64,000 bases of DNA from Geobacter sp. UBA5735 (GCA_002419385.1 DIFZ01000066.1:1-64000), one strand, 5' to 3'; shown: positions 1 through 9,357, counted from the stretch's first letter. The notes: generated by a model from the letters alone, not told the origin. Program-made: numbers and translations.

Positions 1-3
1 GTG

Positions 4-1716
4 TCATTCCTGTCGCAGGGGCCACCGGCGGCGCTCTCCTCCCAGCAGTTCGTCTACGGTCAACCTGGTGAAGCTGTTTATCGATGCGTATTCGGCGAAA
101 AACCGGTCGAGCACGCAGCCGAACAGGTACAGATCGCCAGGTCCGGCGAAATGGTCTTCCCGGACGCTCAGCCTGATGCTGCTGCCCCTCAGGTGAATTC
201 CCTCAACCATGGCTTCCTCCGGTGTGACCTGCACGCATTCTATCCCCTCGATCCGCTTCAGGTTGGCGGCCCGGGGGCCGTCGAGAGCGCTGTCCTGCTG
301 GAGGTAGAGCCGCAACAGGGCATGCAGGCGCCCGGTGGTACCGGCCGTCACCTGGTTCAGGTAGAGGTGGGTGACGAGCCGCTGCAGGAGCCCAGGTCCC
401 AGGGGCGGGGGCACTCCCGGATTGACCGGTGTGATGTTGCTGCACGTGACGCCCGCTGGCTTCCCCGACTCGAAAAGGCGGATATCACCGATGTGCAGGC
501 TTTCAGGCAGGGTCCCGTTGGTGCAGGTGAGGTCAATGGAAAGGGTTTCCCCGGCTGTGATGCCGACTCCTTCGGGAAATCCGACGCTGAGGTACGCATC
601 GTAGCTGTCTCCAAACGGGGATTTCTCCAGGCCGGCATGGTATACCGGTCCGGATGAAGCAGCGGAACCGAACAGCTCGAATGCTGCGTAGGCTCTCTGC
701 ATCCCGGTCCGGCTGGAATACCCTGTAACCCGGTCGATGGAGAAGACCCGGTGATGGTTCGGGTTCGGCCCGCTGGGTCGCACAAGGTAGCGTCTGGTGC
801 GATGGTTGACGTATACCGGATCGGCAGTGCAGGAAAAGAGGTTTACGGCCGGAACTGCATTGGGTACGAACGCGACGCGCTTCACCAGATGTTCTGCGGC
901 AGCATTTCCGTCTAGTTCGAAGTTGATGGTAAACTGCCTCCCCTCTCCCCGAAGCTCCCAATGCTCCCACCCGGTGAGTTCGATAAAAAGATACTTTTCC
1001 GGTCCGTTGAAATACTCCTGAAGCAGGCGGTAGCCGGGAAAAGCATGGGGGGGATATGGGAGCAGGCCCTCCCCTTCTTCATAGCCGAGCGGTTTCAGGC
1101 AGTCCCCGGGAAGGGTGATACGGGAACCCCCGTCGGCTGAAGCGATGACGATCCGGTTCAGTTTCCGGCTGAGGAGCTGCAGCATTTCGGCGGCTGACGC
1201 ACGGTCGCCGGCAAGGAAAAACCTCAGGGATGCGGGGCACCAGGCAGAAAGGGAACATCCGTGCAGATCGACCGCCAGTTGTATACGGCCGGATACCTGC
1301 TCGACTGTCCTGTCCCTGATTTCCAGTGGATGGATTTCCAGGTCGCGGGTCGTCGTGAAACGGCACGGCGTACCATCGACCGGTGTGGAGACAAGCTCTG
1401 TTCCGGAGGGTATGGTAACGGCTTGATCCCGTGGAGCGAAGGATTTGAACCCGATCATGGTCGATGCCGGAAACGGGCGCAGGTAATGGTGCAGAATCAG
1501 GTCGGCAAGGCTCCGGACGAGTTCGGGGAAATCGTTCCTGAGCAGGCTGCCGAGCATGCCGTTCTGATAGGCCGCGGAATCCAGCAGGCGCTCCACGTCA
1601 GGGTCTTCCCCGGCCTCCCCCAGAAGCGGCGCCAGGGCGGGAACGGCTTCGGCGAATTCGTGCGCAAGCTCCTTCAGCCGGAAAAGTTCTGTGCGGTAAC
1701 GGCGCCCTTTCATCAT
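4..1716 (-). CDS. tssF: Type VI secretion baseplate subunit TssF
   Basis: This 570-residue protein matches the TssF (VasA/ImpG, COG3519) family, the large wedge component of the type VI secretion baseplate, working in the cytoplasm with TssG, TssE and TssK. The N-terminal block with the FPELVRSLADLILHHYLRP stretch and the following PSTMIGFKS-like segment are typical of the family, and the length is close to the usual 580-600. It starts at a double ATG 7 bases after the tssK stop, so the two are almost certainly co-transcribed and perhaps translationally coupled. The stop codon lies at positions 4-6, so the gene is complete. The next T6SS gene, probably tssG, would lie beyond the window edge. 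Family assignment is firm. Confidence 0.9.
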   Translation of the reverse strand: MMKGRRYRTELFRLKELAHEFAEAVPALAPLLGEAGEDPDVERLLDSAAYQNGMLGSLLRNDFPELVRSLADLILHHYLRPFPASTMIGFKSFAPRDQAVTIPSGTELVSTPVDGTPCRFTTTRDLEIHPLEIRDRTVEQVSGRIQLAVDLHGCSLSAWCPASLRFFLAGDRASAAEMLQLLSRKLNRIVIASADGGSRITLPGDCLKPLGYEEGEGLLPYPPHAFPGYRLLQEYFNGPEKYLFIELTGWEHWELRGEGRQFTINFELDGNAAAEHLVKRVAFVPNAVPAVNLFSCTADPVYVNHRTRRYLVRPSGPNPNHHRVFSIDRVTGYSSRTGMQRAYAAFELFGSAASSGPVYHAGLEKSPFGDSYDAYLSVGFPEGVGITAGETLSIDLTCTNGTLPESLHIGDIRLFESGKPAGVTCSNITPVNPGVPPPLGPGLLQRLVTHLYLNQVTAGTTGRLHALLRLYLQQDSALDGPRAANLKRIEGIECVQVTPEEAMVEGIHLRGSSIRLSVREDHFAGPGDLYLFGCVLDRFFAEYASINSFTRLTVDELLGGERRRWPLRQE

Positions 1717-1723
1717 GCAGCTG

Positions 1724-3112
1724 CTACCTGCCCACTACCATGAGTTCGATTTCCGCGTCCTCCGGCGCATCGTGCCAGAACAGGGCGATGGTGCGGCTCT
1801 TGGCAACCGATGCCCACTGGTCGTCATGGTGGTCTATCCTGAAGTACACGGTATGGGCCCGACGAGGAAGTTCCTGCGGCGGAATTTGCAGGTATTCCAA
1901 CGAAATTCCCGACAATGCCTGGGTGACGAGCATGTGCATGCATTCCCGGGAACTCAGCTTGGCAAGGTTTCCCAGGGCTTGCAGCACGTTTTTCTGGTCG
2001 CTGTCGGTCCTTACCGCCAGGTAGTAGCAGTTGCGCCCTTCAAATATGGACGGTTTCAGCTCGGCGCCAAAGTACGTGCCGTCGCTTGCCAGACGGATGA
2101 CGTATTCGGGCCCGGCGGTTATCTCGTCGAGGAGGTGCGTTATCATGTCCTGGGCTGAGGAAAAGCAGTGCCACAGGTCCCGATGGTTGTAGACCGGGAT
2201 TTTTACGTCACCGTTTTGCAGCTCTCCCAGCACGCTCACCTGTTCTGAAAACGTGGTCAGTTCGCCCATCAGCTGCCGCAGGATGCCGTACAGGTGCCAC
2301 GGGTGGGTGCGTTCTGCCGTGGTGCAGTGGAAAAGGAGCGGCACGTAACGATTGACCGACCTGAGGGCAAGGAAGTACACCATGTCCCGTGAGCCGAATT
2401 CTGCCGTTTGCACCCCGCGCCTGCTCTTGTGCTCTTCCAGCTGGTACGCCCGGGCGGTGACCTGGTCCCTGATCTCCTCCCCCAGTTTCTGCAGGGTCGT
2501 GGATGCGGACAGGGCAATGCAGGGGGGGATGAAGTCGCCGCTCAGCCTTATTTCCGCGCCGAATTTTTCCAGTTGGGCCAGGGGAATGAGCTGATAGTCC
2601 CCCAGTTTGTCGGTTTCCGTCTCCCAGAATATCTTCAGTGCGAACGAGAGTCTTTTGACATGGGCGCCAGGCCCTCCCTGATGCAGGTCTCCGGTTTCCT
2701 CGCTGTCAGCGGCTGCAGCAAAACGCGTAGGTACCCCTTCAACGCTTTTCAGAGTCGGCAGCACTGTGACATTCTCGCCGTCATCGGTCCAGTTCTTGAG
2801 GCCAAGGTACACGGTAAAGGGTTTTCCGTCCTTCACCCAGGATTCGTCGAAAGACCGGGCATCGATCAGGGCATTGCCCGGCAGGGAGACATGGGTTCCG
2901 TCTCCGAACAGGAAATCTCCCCTCTGCAGGGCAAATGTGCCTGCAGACAGGGACCCCGCCAGGATCTCCATGCTGCCCACACCCCAGAATTCCGGCACTA
3001 GGTACTGTCGGTATGGCGCGAAGAGTTCCTGATTGGCACGGTCAAGCAGCTGAAAATGCTGCGGCTGCAGATAGATCCCCTGGTGCCAGAACAACGGTTT
3101 CGCTATGTTCAT
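1724..3112 (-). CDS. tssK: Type VI secretion baseplate subunit TssK
   Basis: This 462-residue protein is TssK (VasE/ImpJ, COG3522), which joins the T6SS baseplate to the membrane complex. The N-terminus carries the family signature FWHQGIYLQPQHFQ at residues 8-21. The ATG is preceded by a GGAGGGG Shine-Dalgarno sequence with about 10 bases spacing. A 200-base AT-rich gap separates it from tssH upstream and holds its own candidate promoter and operator. It is followed 7 bases later by tssF. Family assignment is firm from the N-terminal motif, the length and the context. Confidence 0.93.
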   Translation of the reverse strand: MNIAKPLFWHQGIYLQPQHFQLLDRANQELFAPYRQYLVPEFWGVGSMEILAGSLSAGTFALQRGDFLFGDGTHVSLPGNALIDARSFDESWVKDGKPFTVYLGLKNWTDDGENVTVLPTLKSVEGVPTRFAAAADSEETGDLHQGGPGAHVKRLSFALKIFWETETDKLGDYQLIPLAQLEKFGAEIRLSGDFIPPCIALSASTTLQKLGEEIRDQVTARAYQLEEHKSRRGVQTAEFGSRDMVYFLALRSVNRYVPLLFHCTTAERTHPWHLYGILRQLMGELTTFSEQVSVLGELQNGDVKIPVYNHRDLWHCFSSAQDMITHLLDEITAGPEYVIRLASDGTYFGAELKPSIFEGRNCYYLAVRTDSDQKNVLQALGNLAKLSSRECMHMLVTQALSGISLEYLQIPPQELPRRAHTVYFRIDHHDDQWASVAKSRTIALFWHDAPEDAEIELMVVGR

Positions 3113-3194
3113 CGTTTCTCTTTCCCCTCCGGTATCCCGTCCGGCCTCGTGCGGAGCTTGATGCCGATTTGGTTGAATATTATTTTATTAACAT

Positions 3195-3215
3195 AATGTC
3201 ATTATGAATGTCAAT
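3195..3215 (-). promoter_or_regulatory. Operator-like motif overlapping the tssK -35 region
   Basis: Read on the minus strand this site is ATTGACATT-cat-AATGACATT. It holds a perfect TTGACA -35 hexamer. A 17-base spacer puts the poor hexamer TTAATA in the -10 position within an AT-rich stretch. The right half is itself palindromic (AATG-n-CATT), and the two TGACATT units repeat with a 12-base period. The same ATTGACATT-N3-AATG arrangement occurs before tssH. That a regulator binds here is inference. Confidence 0.5.
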
Positions 3216-3314
3216 TTATTTAGTTTCCGTCCGGTAACTGTTTCTGTAACCACCTGGTCTTACCGGATGTACACGCTTTAAAGATGACTTACCTTTTTCT
3301 CCCGAGGCATTCAG

Positions 3315-5942
3315 TCACTCTTTGAAACTGACCGTGAACCCTCCGTCCTTCCCCGTACCCAGACGCACCGAAGAAGGCATATCTCCTCCACCCATACGTT
3401 CCAGAATCTTTGCCGACAACTGGGGGAGGATCGTCCCGCGCATGATGTGGTCTATATTGCGGGCCCCGGTCTCCACTTCGGTGCAACGTTCAGCGATCCG
3501 GTCGACCACCCCCGTTGAATAAGAAAGCGACATTTTGCTGCTCTCCAGCAAACGCGCTGCAAGCCTGCCCAGCCGGAGAAGGACGATTTCCTTCATGATT
3601 TGCGGATCGAGCTGATAGAAGGGAACTATGGTCATGCGCGCCAGGAGGGCAGGTTTGAAATGTCGCGACAGCAGTGGCCGAATCGCCTCCACCAGTGAAC
3701 CCGGCTCGAGCTTTTCCGGGCCGGAACATAACCGGGCAATGATATCGGACGCAAGGTTGCTGGTAAGGAACAGCACCGTATTCCTGAAATCTATCTCGCG
3801 ACCTTCGCCATCCGACAGGATTCCCTTATCGAACACCTGGTAAAAGAGGTTCACCACATCCGGGTGTGCCTTTTCCACCTCGTCCATAAGGATGACCGAA
3901 TAGGGCTGTCGGCGCACCGCCTCGGTGAGCACACCACCCTCCCCGAAACCCACATAGCCGGGAGGCGAGCCTATCAGGCGGCTCACTGAGTGCGCCTCCT
4001 GGAACTCGCTCATGTTCACGGTCGTGACAAAGCGCTCCCCGCCATACAGCAGATCAGCAACCGCAAGTGCGGTTTCCGTCTTGCCCACACCGGACGGTCC
4101 GACGAGCAGGAATATCCCCTGGGGCCTGGTGGGCTCATGCAATCCGGCTTTAGCAGCCCTGAGCGTCTCGCAGATGGCATGAAGCGCATCGTCCTGCCCC
4201 TTGATCCGCCGGCGCAGAGACTCCTCCAGCAGCATGACGTCGCGGGCCTGGTCCCGCAGCACCTTGCCCAGCGGGATGCCGGTCCAGTCCGAAACAACCT
4301 TTGCGACAACGTCGGGATCCACTTCCAGGCGAACCAGCGGCGAGCCGCCCTGGAGCAGGTTCAATTCATCTGTTACTTCACCGAGCTCTGCATTTCTCTC
4401 CGTCCAGGAATCAGTTATTCTCTCCCCTTCCTTCATACTGCCCAACTCCTGCCGCAGCTCCACCAGCCGGTGAGCCAGCGCCCGTTCCCTTTCCCAGTGC
4501 GCGGTTATTTCCGCGAGTTCTCCGCGGAGTGCGTCGATACGTTGGCGCAGCACCCCCTGCCTGCCTTCGTCGACTTGTATCCCGTGCAGCGCGTCCCTTT
4601 CAAGTGCGCCCACTTCACGCTCCAGCGCCTTGATCGTTCGTTCCCGGTCCTCGATCTGATCGGGCTTGGCGGTAAGCAGGATCTTGACCCGCGCAGCGCT
4701 GGTATCCAGCAGATCGACCGCCTTGTCGGGAAGCTGCCGTCCCGTCAGGTAGCGGCCGGCCAGTTCGGCGGCAGCCGTGATCGCATCGTCCCGGACCGTC
4801 ACTCCGTGGGCCTGCTCGTACTTGTCTTTGAGACCGCGCAGTATGAGTACGGCCGTCTCCACCGAAGGTTCGTCCAGCTTCACCGGCTGGAAGCGGCGCG
4901 CCAGGGCGGCATCCTTTTCGAAGTATTTCTTGTACTCAGACCAGGTTGTGGCAGCTATGGTGCGCAACTCTCCACGGGCCAGCGCGGGCTTGAGGAGGTT
5001 TGCCGCATCGCCGCCCCCGGCCTGCCCGCCTGCACCGATCAGCACATGGGCTTCGTCGATGAACAGCACGACCGGTTTGGGAGAAGCCTTGACTTCCGCG
5101 ATAACCGACTTCAGCCGGTTCTCGAATTCCCCTCTCACTCCCGCACCTGCCTGCAGAAGTCCCAAATCGAGCCCGAGGATGGCAACATCGCTGAGGAATT
5201 CGGGCACGTCATGCTCGGCAATCCGCAGTGCAAGACCCTCCACGACCGCTGTCTTGCCCACGCCGGCTTCGCCGACGACGATCGGGTTGTTTTTCCGCCT
5301 TCTGGCGAGGATTTCGATCATCCGGGCTATCTCCCGGTCCCTGCCGAACACCGGGTCGATCTCATTGTTCCGCGCTCGTGCGGTGAAGTCGGTGCAGAAG
5401 CGTGCCAGAGCAGAACTTGTTGCCGGAGCAGCTTTCACCTGCGCCGGTTTCTTTTCCTCAGGTGAATCTTCCGTCGAACCCTGTACGATATCCCAAAACC
5501 GGCTCACAAGATCGTCGCGTTGTATCGGGCTCATCAAATCGATGTAACTCCCCTGAGCCAACTGGAGCGGCCTTGCCAGCAGGGCAACCAGCAGGGCTCC
5601 CGAACGGATGTGCCCTTGGGAGAGGTCCAGGGACGAGACCAGCCAGGCATCCTGGCACCACTGTATGACCGGTGGCGAGAATACCGGTTTACCGGAATTG
5701 CCGGTCTGCAGATACTCGACAGACTGCTCCAGAGAGCATCGGACCGCTGCCTGGTCGATATTGAAGCGACGCATGATCAACTCAACATCACACCCGGATT
5801 CTTCCAGAAGACGTGCGAGCAGATGTTCGACGGTAACCTCGTAGTGGCTTCGCGAAACGCACATGCCCGCTGCCCCTTCAAGGGCGCGGGTGCAAACGGG
5901 GTTGAGACGGTTCAGCAGGTTTCTTATGTTGATTCTCTGCAT
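3315..5942 (-). CDS. tssH: Type VI secretion sheath-recycling ATPase ClpV (TssH)
   Basis: This 875-residue Clp/Hsp100 AAA+ protein disassembles contracted T6SS sheaths in the cytoplasm. It has a Clp N-domain (about 10-150), a first AAA+ module with Walker A GEAGVGKT at 224-231 and Walker B FIDEAH, a middle coiled-coil region (about 415-530), and a second AAA+ module with Walker A GPSGVGKT near 615 and Walker B ILMDEVEKAHPD. The divergent N-domain and its place beside tssK and tssF separate it from ClpB. AAAGGA precedes the ATG by about 6 bases. It is transcribed toward tssK but is 200 bases away, and both genes have their own promoter-like sites. Confidence 0.93.
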   Translation of the reverse strand: MQRINIRNLLNRLNPVCTRALEGAAGMCVSRSHYEVTVEHLLARLLEESGCDVELIMRRFNIDQAAVRCSLEQSVEYLQTGNSGKPVFSPPVIQWCQDAWLVSSLDLSQGHIRSGALLVALLARPLQLAQGSYIDLMSPIQRDDLVSRFWDIVQGSTEDSPEEKKPAQVKAAPATSSALARFCTDFTARARNNEIDPVFGRDREIARMIEILARRRKNNPIVVGEAGVGKTAVVEGLALRIAEHDVPEFLSDVAILGLDLGLLQAGAGVRGEFENRLKSVIAEVKASPKPVVLFIDEAHVLIGAGGQAGGGDAANLLKPALARGELRTIAATTWSEYKKYFEKDAALARRFQPVKLDEPSVETAVLILRGLKDKYEQAHGVTVRDDAITAAAELAGRYLTGRQLPDKAVDLLDTSAARVKILLTAKPDQIEDRERTIKALEREVGALERDALHGIQVDEGRQGVLRQRIDALRGELAEITAHWERERALAHRLVELRQELGSMKEGERITDSWTERNAELGEVTDELNLLQGGSPLVRLEVDPDVVAKVVSDWTGIPLGKVLRDQARDVMLLEESLRRRIKGQDDALHAICETLRAAKAGLHEPTRPQGIFLLVGPSGVGKTETALAVADLLYGGERFVTTVNMSEFQEAHSVSRLIGSPPGYVGFGEGGVLTEAVRRQPYSVILMDEVEKAHPDVVNLFYQVFDKGILSDGEGREIDFRNTVLFLTSNLASDIIARLCSGPEKLEPGSLVEAIRPLLSRHFKPALLARMTIVPFYQLDPQIMKEIVLLRLGRLAARLLESSKMSLSYSTGVVDRIAERCTEVETGARNIDHIMRGTILPQLSAKILERMGGGDMPSSVRLGTGKDGGFTVSFKE

Positions 5943-5994
5943 GGCAATCCTTTCATTTATTGCAATATCATTATTAGTTTAACTTAATTTACGT

Positions 5995-6028
5995 AAATCA
6001 TATATCATTTGACATTCCCAATGTCAAT
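5995..6028 (-). promoter_or_regulatory. tssH promoter with an inverted-repeat operator
   Basis: On the minus strand TTGACA is followed after 17 bases by TATATG, with the alternative TATGAT two bases further on. The -35 is embedded in a perfect inverted repeat TGACATT-N3-AATGTCA at 6010-6026. The ATG of tssH lies about 55 bases downstream. The motif ATTGACATT-N3-AATGTCA is nearly identical to the one before tssK. The promoter match is good; its use as an operator is inference. Confidence 0.55.
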
Positions 6029-6063
6029 AACAACGTGACGTTTCTGTTGATCATGGAAACATG

Positions 6064-6079
6064 AGGCACTGCTGTGGCA
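6064..6079 (+). promoter_or_regulatory. Possible sigma-54 (-24/-12) element before thrC
   Basis: AGGCAC-TGCTG-TGGCA matches the sigma-54 consensus TGGCAC-N5-TTGCA at 9 of 11 fixed positions, with the required GG-N10-GC spacing (GG at 6065-6066, GC at 6077-6078). It would start transcription near 6090, 88 bases before thrC. A chance match is possible. Confidence 0.35.
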
Positions 6080-6105
6080 TCAAGGCGGCGGCGTCAGTAA
6101 AAATC

Positions 6106-6134
6106 TTCCCATTTCATAGTTTTGCTGCTATATT
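6106..6134 (+). promoter_or_regulatory. Candidate sigma-70 promoter for thrC
   Basis: TTCCCA (-35), 17 bases, then TATATT (-10, five of six). Initiation near 6141 would give a leader of about 37 bases before the thrC ATG. The weak -35 keeps confidence modest. Confidence 0.4.
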
Positions 6135-6177
6135 GAAAAGCTAGTAAAAACCGTGACGAAGGGATAACAGAGAAGAG

Positions 6178-7563
6178 ATGAACTACATAAGCACACGGGG
6201 TGGAATCGAGCCGGTATCGTTCAAGGAAGCGGTCATGATGGGCCTGGCGACCGATGGTGGGCTTCTGTTGCCGCAGAGAATTCCTTCCGTCGACCGGCAA
6301 ACCCTCGAGGAATGGCGTAACCTGCCCTACCGGGACCTGGCATTCCGCGTCATTTCACTCTTCAGCGACGACATCCCTGCCAACGACCTGAAGCTCCTGA
6401 TCGACCGGGCGTACGACTCGTTCCGGCATCCGGAGATCACGCCGACAGTCGATGTGGGCGGCATGCACATCCTGGAGCTTTTCCACGGGCCGACTCTGGC
6501 GTTCAAGGACGTTGCGCTCCAGTTGCTGGGCAACCTGTTCGAGTACCTGCTCCAGGAAAGCGGCCGGAAGATGAACATCGTCGGCGCAACCTCCGGCGAT
6601 ACCGGAAGTGCTGCCATATACGGCGTGCGAGGCAGGAAGAACATAGCGATTTTCATCCTTCATCCCCATGGCAAGACCTCGCCGGTTCAAGCCCTGCAAA
6701 TGACCACGGTCCTGGACGAGAACGTCCACAACATAGCGATCAGGGGCACCTTCGACGATTGCCAGAACATGGTAAAGTCCCTCTTCAACGACCTTGAGTT
6801 CAAGGAAAAATATTCTCTCGGCGCGGTCAACTCCATCAACTGGGCACGGGTTCTCGCCCAGGTGGTCTACTATTTCCATGCCTACTTCCATGTGGTCGAC
6901 AAAATCGGCAAGGAAGCTGTCTTTTCCGTGCCCACCGGTAATTTCGGCGATATTTTCGCCGGCTACGTAGCCAAACGAATGGGCCTTCCGATCAAACGCC
7001 TTATCCTGGCGACCAATGAAAACAACATCCTGACCAGATTTGTCAACGACGGGGACTACTCGCTGGATAACGTCGTACCGACCCTCTCTCCGTCAATGGA
7101 CATCCAGGTTGCATCCAATTTCGAGCGGTACCTCTTCTACCTGTTCGGTGAAGACCCGGCCAAGGTCAGAGAGACATTCCAGCGATTTGCCGTTTCGGGG
7201 AAAATGGAGTTTACCGCGGAGCAACGAAAGACCGTGTCCGGTGACTTTCTATCACGGTCGGTCAATCGCGCCGAAACGCTGGACACCATCAAGGACTTTC
7301 ACAACCGGAACGGCTACCTGCTCGACCCCCATACGGCGGTTGGGGTCAAGGCAGGCCTGGATCATCTGGACCAGGAAGCACCGGTGATCTGCCTGGCGAC
7401 CGCCCATCCGGCCAAGTTCGACGAAGCAGTCGTCATTGCAACCGGGAAGAAACCGGATCGGCCCGATTCACTCAAAGGCATAGAGCGGCTCCCGACGCGC
7501 TGCGAAACCCTTGACAACGATCTGGCCCAGGTCAGGCTGTTCATTGAGCGGAGCGCCATCTGA
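6178..7563 (+). CDS. thrC: Threonine synthase
   Basis: This 461-residue PLP enzyme converts O-phosphohomoserine to threonine in the cytoplasm. The N-terminus MNYISTRGG and the block LFHGPTLAFKD, with the PLP-binding lysine at residue 110, are classical for the shorter bacterial/fungal-type ThrC, as is the following GATSGDTGSAA phosphate-binding loop. Purine-rich GAAGGGATAACAGAGAAGAG precedes the ATG. A HAD phosphatase follows 30 bases downstream and may share the transcript. The other aspartate-family gene here, lysC, is far away at 33-34 kb, so thrC is not in that operon. Function is secure. Confidence 0.95.
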   Translation: MNYISTRGGIEPVSFKEAVMMGLATDGGLLLPQRIPSVDRQTLEEWRNLPYRDLAFRVISLFSDDIPANDLKLLIDRAYDSFRHPEITPTVDVGGMHILELFHGPTLAFKDVALQLLGNLFEYLLQESGRKMNIVGATSGDTGSAAIYGVRGRKNIAIFILHPHGKTSPVQALQMTTVLDENVHNIAIRGTFDDCQNMVKSLFNDLEFKEKYSLGAVNSINWARVLAQVVYYFHAYFHVVDKIGKEAVFSVPTGNFGDIFAGYVAKRMGLPIKRLILATNENNILTRFVNDGDYSLDNVVPTLSPSMDIQVASNFERYLFYLFGEDPAKVRETFQRFAVSGKMEFTAEQRKTVSGDFLSRSVNRAETLDTIKDFHNRNGYLLDPHTAVGVKAGLDHLDQEAPVICLATAHPAKFDEAVVIATGKKPDRPDSLKGIERLPTRCETLDNDLAQVRLFIERSAI

Positions 7564-7593
7564 AACGTTCACGCATCGGCTGATGGACATCCC

Positions 7594-8322
7594 ATGAAAC
7601 TCAACTGGAACGATATCGAAACAGTGCTCCTGGACATGGACGGCACGCTCCTGGACCGCCATTTCGACGACCATTTCTGGCTGGAGCATGTGCCGCGCAC
7701 TTATGCCCGCAAAAACACCCTCCCCCTGGGAAAAGCCAAGGAACTGCTGTATGCGCTGTTCCGTTCGCAGGAAAACACCCTGAACTGGACGGACCTGGAT
7801 TACTGGTCATCGCGCCTGGGGCTCGACATCCCGCTGCTGAAAAGGGAGGTCGACCACCTGATCGCCGTCCATCCGCACGTCACGGACTTTCTGCTGTTCC
7901 TGAAGCGGAACGGCAAGGCAGTCCAACTGGTGACCAACGCTCACGGCAAGACCCTGGACCTGAAACTGCGCAAAACACGGCTTGGCCCCTACTTCGACGG
8001 CATCGTCTCGGCCCACGACCTTGGCCTGCCGAAAGAGGACGGAAGATTCTGGGAACGGCTGCGGGAAAAGACGCCCTATGATCCTGAACATACCATGCTG
8101 GGCGAAGACAGTGAAACCAACCTGTCGACGGCGCAAGCTTATGGCATCCGCTACCTGTTCTATGTAAGCCGCTCCAGTTCTTCCCTCCCACCCTCCCCTT
8201 CGAGGCGTTTTATTTCACTGCACTATTTCAGCCAACTGATCCCGCCCGCCGGATCATCCGAAATTGACCTGAAACGATACTGTTCGGTCCCCAACGAGCT
8301 TTTCGCGGAAGTTCGCACCTGA
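7594..8322 (+). CDS. HAD-family GMP/IMP nucleotidase-like protein (YrfG type)
   Basis: This 242-residue HAD-superfamily hydrolase has all four motifs: DMDGT at 14-18, VTNAHG (motif II), the lysine in GLPKEDGRFW, and the acidic LGEDSETN (motif IV). The arrangement and the HFDDHFWLEHVPRTYA cap sequence resemble E. coli YrfG, which dephosphorylates IMP and GMP. The C-terminal tail is Ser/Pro-rich and slightly longer than usual. There is no strong ribosome binding site at the ATG, and the gene begins 30 bases after thrC, which suggests coupling within one transcript. Substrate is inferred from similarity only. Confidence 0.75.
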   Translation: MKLNWNDIETVLLDMDGTLLDRHFDDHFWLEHVPRTYARKNTLPLGKAKELLYALFRSQENTLNWTDLDYWSSRLGLDIPLLKREVDHLIAVHPHVTDFLLFLKRNGKAVQLVTNAHGKTLDLKLRKTRLGPYFDGIVSAHDLGLPKEDGRFWERLREKTPYDPEHTMLGEDSETNLSTAQAYGIRYLFYVSRSSSSLPPSPSRRFISLHYFSQLIPPAGSSEIDLKRYCSVPNELFAEVRT

Positions 8323-8492
8323 TATATCGTTTCACAGTTCCCGTGCGCACATGTTTCTCCTCGCGAAATCTCGGACATTAAAGAAGCAGCGAATTTTACC
8401 GAAACGACACCTGATACACCGTAGCCCCACATGCCATAAAGCAATGCTTGAACACGGTGAAAGATGCCAGCAGGCTGGTTGAAGGAGGAGCC

Positions 8493-9254
8493 ATGCTGAG
8501 AGAATCGATCGTATGCATACTCTGCGCAGTCCTGTGCACTGCCTTCTGCCCGCCTGAATCCCCAGCACGGGACCTCATTGCCAACGTCGGCATGATCCCG
8601 CCCCACTCGGTCATGGGAGCCGACGGCAAGCCGCAGGGAAACTTCGTTGAAATCGTCAAGGCAATCGATTCAGTTTACACGGAAGGCGCTATTGAAATAA
8701 GGCTGTTGCCCGTCAGACGCTCCGCGGACAAACTGGTCAGCGGGCAGGCAGATTTTTTCATACCGTATTTCCGTAACAAACAGGTCCCCCTTTCATCTCT
8801 CCCCTTTGCCTATGCCTCCGAACCGGTTGTGGAGGTATCGTTCGTTCTTTATACCCGCTCCGACAGGCCCAGGCTTCCGCTGGACAAATTGGACCACTAC
8901 AACGTCGAAACCCTGCGGGGCGCCGCAATGCACTTTCCGTTCAAGATCTCGGGGGTAGACAGCTTCGGCCAGGGAGTGCTGAGAGTCGCAAAAGGGAGGT
9001 CGGATGGATTCATCGTAGAGCAGGAAGCCGCTGATGCCTATATCATGAAACACAAAATAAAAAACATCCGGAGAACGCTCTACGCGACATCCGATTCCTG
9101 CATAATGATTCCCAAAGGCCCGAGAGGGCGGGAAATTGATAAAATCATCTCCGGAGCGTTGCGCACGTTGAAAAAAACCGGGCGGTTACAGAAAATCACC
9201 CGTAAAATCCATAGACCCTACAGCAACTGGCAGCCTTATCAAATGAACTGGTAG
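8493..9254 (+). CDS. Periplasmic substrate-binding protein, family 3 type
   Basis: This 253-residue protein belongs to the PBPb/SBP_bac_3 fold family. The longest frame begins at 8448, but GAAGGAGGAG lies just before the ATG at 8493, and the protein from there starts with a clear signal peptide (LRESIVCILCAVLCTAFC...), so I chose that start. The mature part has the bilobed-protein pattern (GNFVEIVKAID, VSGQADFFIPYF-like block, late aspecific-ligand segment). No permease or ATPase genes accompany it. The next gene is a hybrid histidine kinase, so it may deliver a ligand signal to that kinase rather than feed a transporter. That role is inference. Confidence 0.7.
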   Translation: MLRESIVCILCAVLCTAFCPPESPARDLIANVGMIPPHSVMGADGKPQGNFVEIVKAIDSVYTEGAIEIRLLPVRRSADKLVSGQADFFIPYFRNKQVPLSSLPFAYASEPVVEVSFVLYTRSDRPRLPLDKLDHYNVETLRGAAMHFPFKISGVDSFGQGVLRVAKGRSDGFIVEQEAADAYIMKHKIKNIRRTLYATSDSCIMIPKGPRGREIDKIISGALRTLKKTGRLQKITRKIHRPYSNWQPYQMNW

Positions 9255-9357
9255 GGAATCCCGTTTCACATGAAGTGTTGCCACTGCGGCAGGTTTTGTC
9301 CGAGCGGCAATAACCTGCATCCATCCGGAAACTCCTGATAATGGCTAAGGACTGAAA

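Noticed and set aside
3192..3206. Palindrome CATAATG-T-CATTATG as an independent operator
   Set aside because: It overlaps the shared T6SS motif and lies in AT-rich promoter DNA, so I treat it as part of that site.
3990..5465. Long plus-strand frame opposite tssH (491 codons)
   Set aside because: It is a GC-driven shadow of tssH: no family motif, no ribosome binding site, and the minus-strand reading is a clear ClpV.
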